Positions 60,383-64,000 of a stretch of 64,000 bases of DNA are shown here, in pieces. Position 1 is the first letter of the stretch. Each line of letters begins with the position of its first letter. This DNA is from Pseudoscleropodium purum. Its lineage: Eukaryota; Streptophyta; Bryopsida; Hypnales; Brachytheciaceae. The stretch is from the NCBI GenBank assembly GCA_963969395.1, contig OZ017797.1, positions 8,432,001-8,496,000 of the forward strand, in the 5' to 3' direction. Below the pieces are notes generated by a model. It ran no database searches. It saw only the letters and a program-made list of their open reading frames with translations, and was not told the origin of the DNA. The position numbers were made by a program, and so were the translations under genes.

Positions 60383-61357
60383 TTAATCCCTAAAAGATGA
60401 AGAAGCCCACTTTTGCTTGACTTTTGGGATGGATGCTATTCATCATGATCTATGTGTGAAGTTTTGCTTCATGCCATTTTGATGAATATTGCAAAAGTTA
60501 AAAGGGTTTAACCAAAAATTATATTCTAAAAAAATTATTAATTATTTTTTGGGGATTGTATAGATCAATAACCACTCAAAAACATTTCAACCATCGAATC
60601 TAAATAACGAGGTAAAAGTCATGAGGGGTCTATTTTGTAGGCAATGAAGGTAGGAAAAACATATAAAGTCATATTTTACTCTCAATTTTGAAATATTTCA
60701 AAGAAAAAAAAAAAAAAAAGAATTTAAATTTTTTACTAGAATATTTTTTCCATTAAGATAAAAAAATTTCAAATTCCAAAAGTTATTAGCATAATAGTTG
60801 TATCTTTCATTCAATAGCCCCTTCTACTTTACAATTTTCTTAAAAATGAATATGAACCCCAGTTTGTCTATGTCCTGTCTGGTCTCAGTCTGCATAGTCA
60901 TATCATGTCCATACTAGGCCACTTGTATTATTTTTCTTTTGCAATGAAAATTCAATTTTTTATTTGTTTAAAAAAATAAATTTGAAAGTTTTTTTGGTTA
61001 AATTTTTTTATATGTATCCTCAACATATCTCTCAACTTATTGAATAAAATGCACAAATTATAAGACATACATGTTTTTTTCTTAAAATGTTGAAAAACAA
61101 AATTTCACGTCTTGGAAGGGCTAGAAAAGCCTACATTTTGAAGTTTAGGCACATTGAATTAGCTATTAATGTGAATATTTATTTTAAAATATTGGAATAA
61201 TTACTTAAACAAATTAACTAAGAGATCTTACACTTTGATTTGTTAAAAATATAAATATAGATGAAAATTTTGACCTTGCTTTGGAGACAAGTTTTTTGAA
61301 GAAACACTACAAAATTTGGGTTTCTAAACATGACAAAATTTTAGGAAATATAGTTAA
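60383..61357 (+). mobile_element. TTAA-type element, subfamily E, degraded copy
   Basis: The left end TTAATCCCTAAAAGATG is clear. The first 700 bp align with 51967 onwards. The right part (CTAAACATGACAAAATTTTAG and flanks, up to TTAA at 61354) aligns with 62930-63002. The terminus itself, AAATTTTAGGAAATATAGTTAA, is decayed. Confidence 0.55.
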
Positions 61358-61454
61358 TATATTTTTGAATATTAGAGTTCAATCAATTTATGTTGTGAAA
61401 ATAAAATCATGAAATTAGACTAGAATGTTGCTTCATCTTTGACAAGTTATTTAG

Positions 61455-62183
61455 CCCTTCAAGCCCTAAGGCTTGATTTCAAGCCATTTTCCACTTTGGG
61501 GTAGGCCTTCAATCCTAGTGAAATATTTGTTGCATTCTTGTGAATTTCTTTTTATCAAAAATGTGTTTCATTACTAGATTTATGCCTAGAAATTTCAAAC
61601 CAATTCATGTTGTGGTTGAAAAGTTATGCCTTAAAAAAATGTTATTTTTATAGATATGGATAGTTTTGAGAAACCATGATAGATAGGTCCAATTGGACTT
61701 GAGACTTTTAAAATATACTTTCAACAAGCTTGTTAACATAATACCAAAAGTTGCAAGGCATACAAGCACATGATTTTAGTTTACAAGCTTTTGAAATTGT
61801 GCTTTCCTTCTTTGAGCAATGTTCAAAACTTACCAAGACATTTACAAAGACTTGTAAGTCAAAATCATGAGCTTGTATGCCTTTTAACTTTTGTGATTTT
61901 GTTAACAAGCTTCTTGAGAGTACATATAAAAAATTTCAGTCAATTGGACCTATATTTATGGCTTCCTAAAATTGCCTATAACTCATAAAAATGTCTTTTG
62001 GAAGCCTAACTTTTTAATCATGATTTGGATTGGTTTGAAATTTTCAAGGAATCAAAATAGTAGTGAAAGACACCTTTGGTAAAATTTTCACAATAATCCA
62101 ACAAATATTGCATTCAGAAAGGATTATATGAAAGTGGAAAACAGCTTGAAATCATACCTCAAGGCTTTAAGAGTTATGGATTA
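61455..62183. mobile_element. long foldback element, arms ~340 bp
   Basis: The two halves are reverse complements about a centre near 61820. Outermost, AAGGCTTGATTTCAAGCC faces AGCTTGAAATCATACCTC. In the middle, AATTTCAAACCAATTCATG faces CATGATTTGGATTGGTTTG. Innermost, AAGGCATACAAGCACATGAT (61755) faces ATCATGAGCTTGTATGCC, with a loop of roughly 55 bp. Similarity along the arms is about 75-85% by eye. No coding sequence or certain target duplication. A chance pair of opposite frames (66 and 72 codons) lies on the palindrome centre. Confidence 0.75.
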
Positions 62184-62207
62184 ATTCAAGTTGTGAACTG
62201 CACTTAA

Positions 62208-63002
62208 TTATTTGCAACAAAAACAACAAAAATTCTTAATATTTTTTTCTTTGCATGTCCAATTGTTGGATCTCACACTAGCCTAGTGTGAAATTTTTGG
62301 AATAAATTCCAAAAACTTTGATTGTATAGATCACAAGATTTAAACATTTAAAGTAAAGAAAATAACTTATTTTAGTTGAATGTCCTAACTTAACTAGATT
62401 ATAAGGCTTTGAATCCTCTTAGCATAAATTTTTTGTATGACAAATTGTGAATTAAAACTTTTTTAGGTTGAAGGATTTAGTTGAAGATTTGGGATTTTTC
62501 TTAAAACTTGTAATTTTCATTCTTAAGAAAATTGTTAAGTAATATAGGTACAACATTACAATTGTTAAAATTGGCATTTTTCAATTCTAAACAATTGAGT
62601 ATAATAAATCATTATCTCTTTTCTTCTACTTACTATTTTTTTCAAGCATGAATATGAAAAAAAATTTGTGTTGTATTTCCAACTCATTTCTTCAATATTT
62701 TATAGAAAATTACAAGTTGTAGGATCTACACATATTTAGGTAAAAATTTTGAAAGATGAAATCTAACCATATAGGAAGACTTGAAAATACTTTTTGAAAT
62801 CCAATTATCAAGATCTTGCAATTGGTAATTTTTCTTACTCTAAAATTTTAGGAGGGTGTACTCTAACAAATTAACTAAAGGTTCTTAATAAGGTTGAATT
62901 TGTTATTAAAAAAAAAAGTAAAGAAGATTTTAGCCATGCTTTAGAGACTAGTACTTTGAATAAATTTTGAGCTTCTAAACATGAAAGAATTTTAGAGATT
63001 AA
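62208..63002 (+). mobile_element. TTAA-type element, subfamily B relative, left end lost
   Basis: From about 62250 the sequence parallels 38440 onwards: CCAATTGTTGGATCT, TAGATCACAAGATTTAAACA, AAAGTAAAGAAAATAA and ACTAGATTATAAGGCTTTG. It ends AATTTTAGAGATTAA, whose TTAA is also the first four bases of the next element. The left terminus is missing or too decayed to see beside the foldback element. Confidence 0.5.
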
Positions 63003-63710
63003 CCCCTAAAGTTCCTTGACTATGTTTTTGCCAAAAACACTCCAAAACTACCATTTCTTGTACAAGTTTTAAATTTTAGAAAAAAAACATTTTAAAATAC
63101 ATATAACCATAGGATCTTATAGTACACTAGTTTGAAAAGATGTGCAAAAAATTTCAAAAATTTCCATTGTGTAAATTGCAAGCCTTACAAAAAATTTTAG
63201 CCCTCGAGAAGGCTACAAGTTTTGAACCCCTCGGAACCCACCTGGATGCAATTAGAGAGGAATTCAAACCATTTTTAATTTTTTAATTTTTTTTAATGAA
63301 AGCAGCTGATGTGGCACTACTTGTACCACATTAAAGCCAAATCAGATTCTAATATTTTTAAATATATATTTTTTTTGAATTTTTTTTTGAATTTAAGATT
63401 TTTTTTTTGTACTTGCATTGTGGCATGCCAAAAAACCAAACTGTAACAGTCCTTCCAGGGCTCACATTTTCCCTAATGATATTAGTACTTGAAGTGACAA
63501 AAAGCATTTTTTTGTTTTTGCAAAAAATCAAGCAGTTGCACTTCACAAGGTCACATTTGTATGAAAAAATGTCCAAAATGGTAGTGCTTCTTTGTATTCA
63601 TTCTTCAAGGCATGTTAGTTAAATGTTTGAAAATTTGTAGATCATTTGAAATTGTACAACATAAAGGAAAAAAATAGTAAGTAGAAAGAAGTAGAGTATG
63701 ATTCAAAATT
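62999..63710 (+). mobile_element. TTAA-flanked element, subfamily A, right end lost, with an internal insertion
   Basis: The left end TTAACCCCTAAAGTTCC is well kept and followed by CCAAAAACACTCCAAAACTACC. After about 190 bp, unrelated sequence intervenes (about 63190-63478). Subfamily A then resumes with ATTAGTACTTGAAGTGAC, GCAGTTGCACTTCACAAGGT and ATGTCCAAAATGG. Similarity stops near TATGATTCAAAAT at about 63708, so the right third is missing. Confidence 0.65.
63190..63478. other. unidentified ~290 bp insertion inside the TTAA element
   Basis: It separates TTGCAAG from ATATTAG, which are adjacent in sister copies. It contains CCCCTCGGAACCCACCTGG, GTGGCACTACTTGTACCAC (an imperfect palindrome) and CAGTCCTTCCAGGGCTCAC. 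Its content is unlike the insertion in the 32541 copy, and no element type was recognised. Confidence 0.45.
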
Positions 63711-63919
63711 GTTTATTATACATCCATGAAGAAACTTTGTTCTTGTAAAAAATCAAAGCTTGCATTTTAAGTTCAACATTACCATGATAAAGATGTGATG
63801 AGTAAGTTTTTATTTAAGTGGAGGAATCAAGGGTTTTGAACATGAGTAAGGGGTGAGTGATGGTTGGCTGTGTGAGGGTTTATTTGAGTGTGGCTACTAA
63901 ATTGGTGCTTGCTTCATTC
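63711..63919. other. short intergenic stretch
   Basis: Nothing recognised. Confidence 0.4.
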
Positions 63920-64000
63920 TTAACCCCTCAAGGCCTAACAACGTTTTTCACTATGGAGGTTTTCAATGAATTGCCCTATTTTGGTATTTTTTTTTGCACA
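63920..64000 (+). mobile_element. left end of a further TTAA-type element, cut by the window edge
   Basis: TTAACCCCTCAAGGCC is followed by AACAACGTTTTTCACTATGG, differing from subfamilies A-E in the interior. Only 81 bp are visible. Confidence 0.5.

Noticed and set aside
1..64000. LTR retrotransposon with primer-binding site, or CRISPR array
   Set aside because: No methionine-tRNA-type primer site (TGGTATCAGAGC), no paired long terminal direct repeats, no gag/pol motifs. The short tandem arrays lack the unique equal-length spacers of a CRISPR array.

Overview
The window reads as nuclear DNA of a land plant with a large, repeat-rich genome. It is very AT-rich, with long A/T tracts, short GC- and CpG-rich islands, many decayed transposable elements and almost no coding sequence. 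A gymnosperm-like genome would fit, but nothing in the sequence fixes the lineage. There is no bacterial-style gene packing, operon or CRISPR array, and I found no recognisable retroelement protein.

The one gene I can support is an AP2/ERF transcription factor on the minus strand at 18069-19154. It has two exons and a 150 bp phase-1 intron that interrupts the AP2 domain. The C-terminal region carries an acidic/serine motif ([12 protein letters not shown]) and a DLNxxP repression motif (LDLNHPP), so it looks like a group VIII (class II, EAR-type) ERF repressor of 311 residues. It lies in a GC-rich island at about 17.9-20.4 kb. Upstream of it are a G-run array (TTGGG units) and a decaying tandem repeat of roughly 330 bp units.

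The rest is mostly transposon-derived. The dominant signal is a family of about 0.8-1.5 kb elements, most of whose termini begin TTAA-CCCCTAAAGGACC and face each other as inverted repeats. I count 14 complete or partial copies in several subfamilies (4.2, 11.5, 26.6, 32.5, 34.8, 38.3, 41.9, 47.5, 52.0, 53.5, 58.5, 60.4, 62.2 and 63.0 kb), plus the start of a further one at the right edge. No duplication is visible outside the TTAA, so TTAA itself looks like the target site. That, with termini beginning CCC(C)TAAAG, recalls piggyBac-type transposons. This is the strongest candidate for something undescribed.

Other elements: a non-autonomous CACTA transposon with a perfect TCA target duplication, an internal long hairpin and a tRNA-like block (22204-23229); two copies of a Tourist-like MITE (28567 and 57758); a GAGCATCTCC-ended MITE with a TTA duplication (55839-56247); two long foldback elements (about 1.4-2.3 kb and 61.5-62.2 kb); and a five-copy dispersed repeat with a conserved core.

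Tandem arrays include a 27-28 bp minisatellite with an 82 bp higher-order period at 45.0 kb and a degenerate 37 bp minisatellite at 32.1 kb. GC-rich islands at 9.8-10.5, 14.0-14.6, 16.7-17.4, 44.2-45.0 and 46.2-46.7 kb have no recognisable coding content. A short LRR-like relic on the minus strand near 29.3 kb is tentative.
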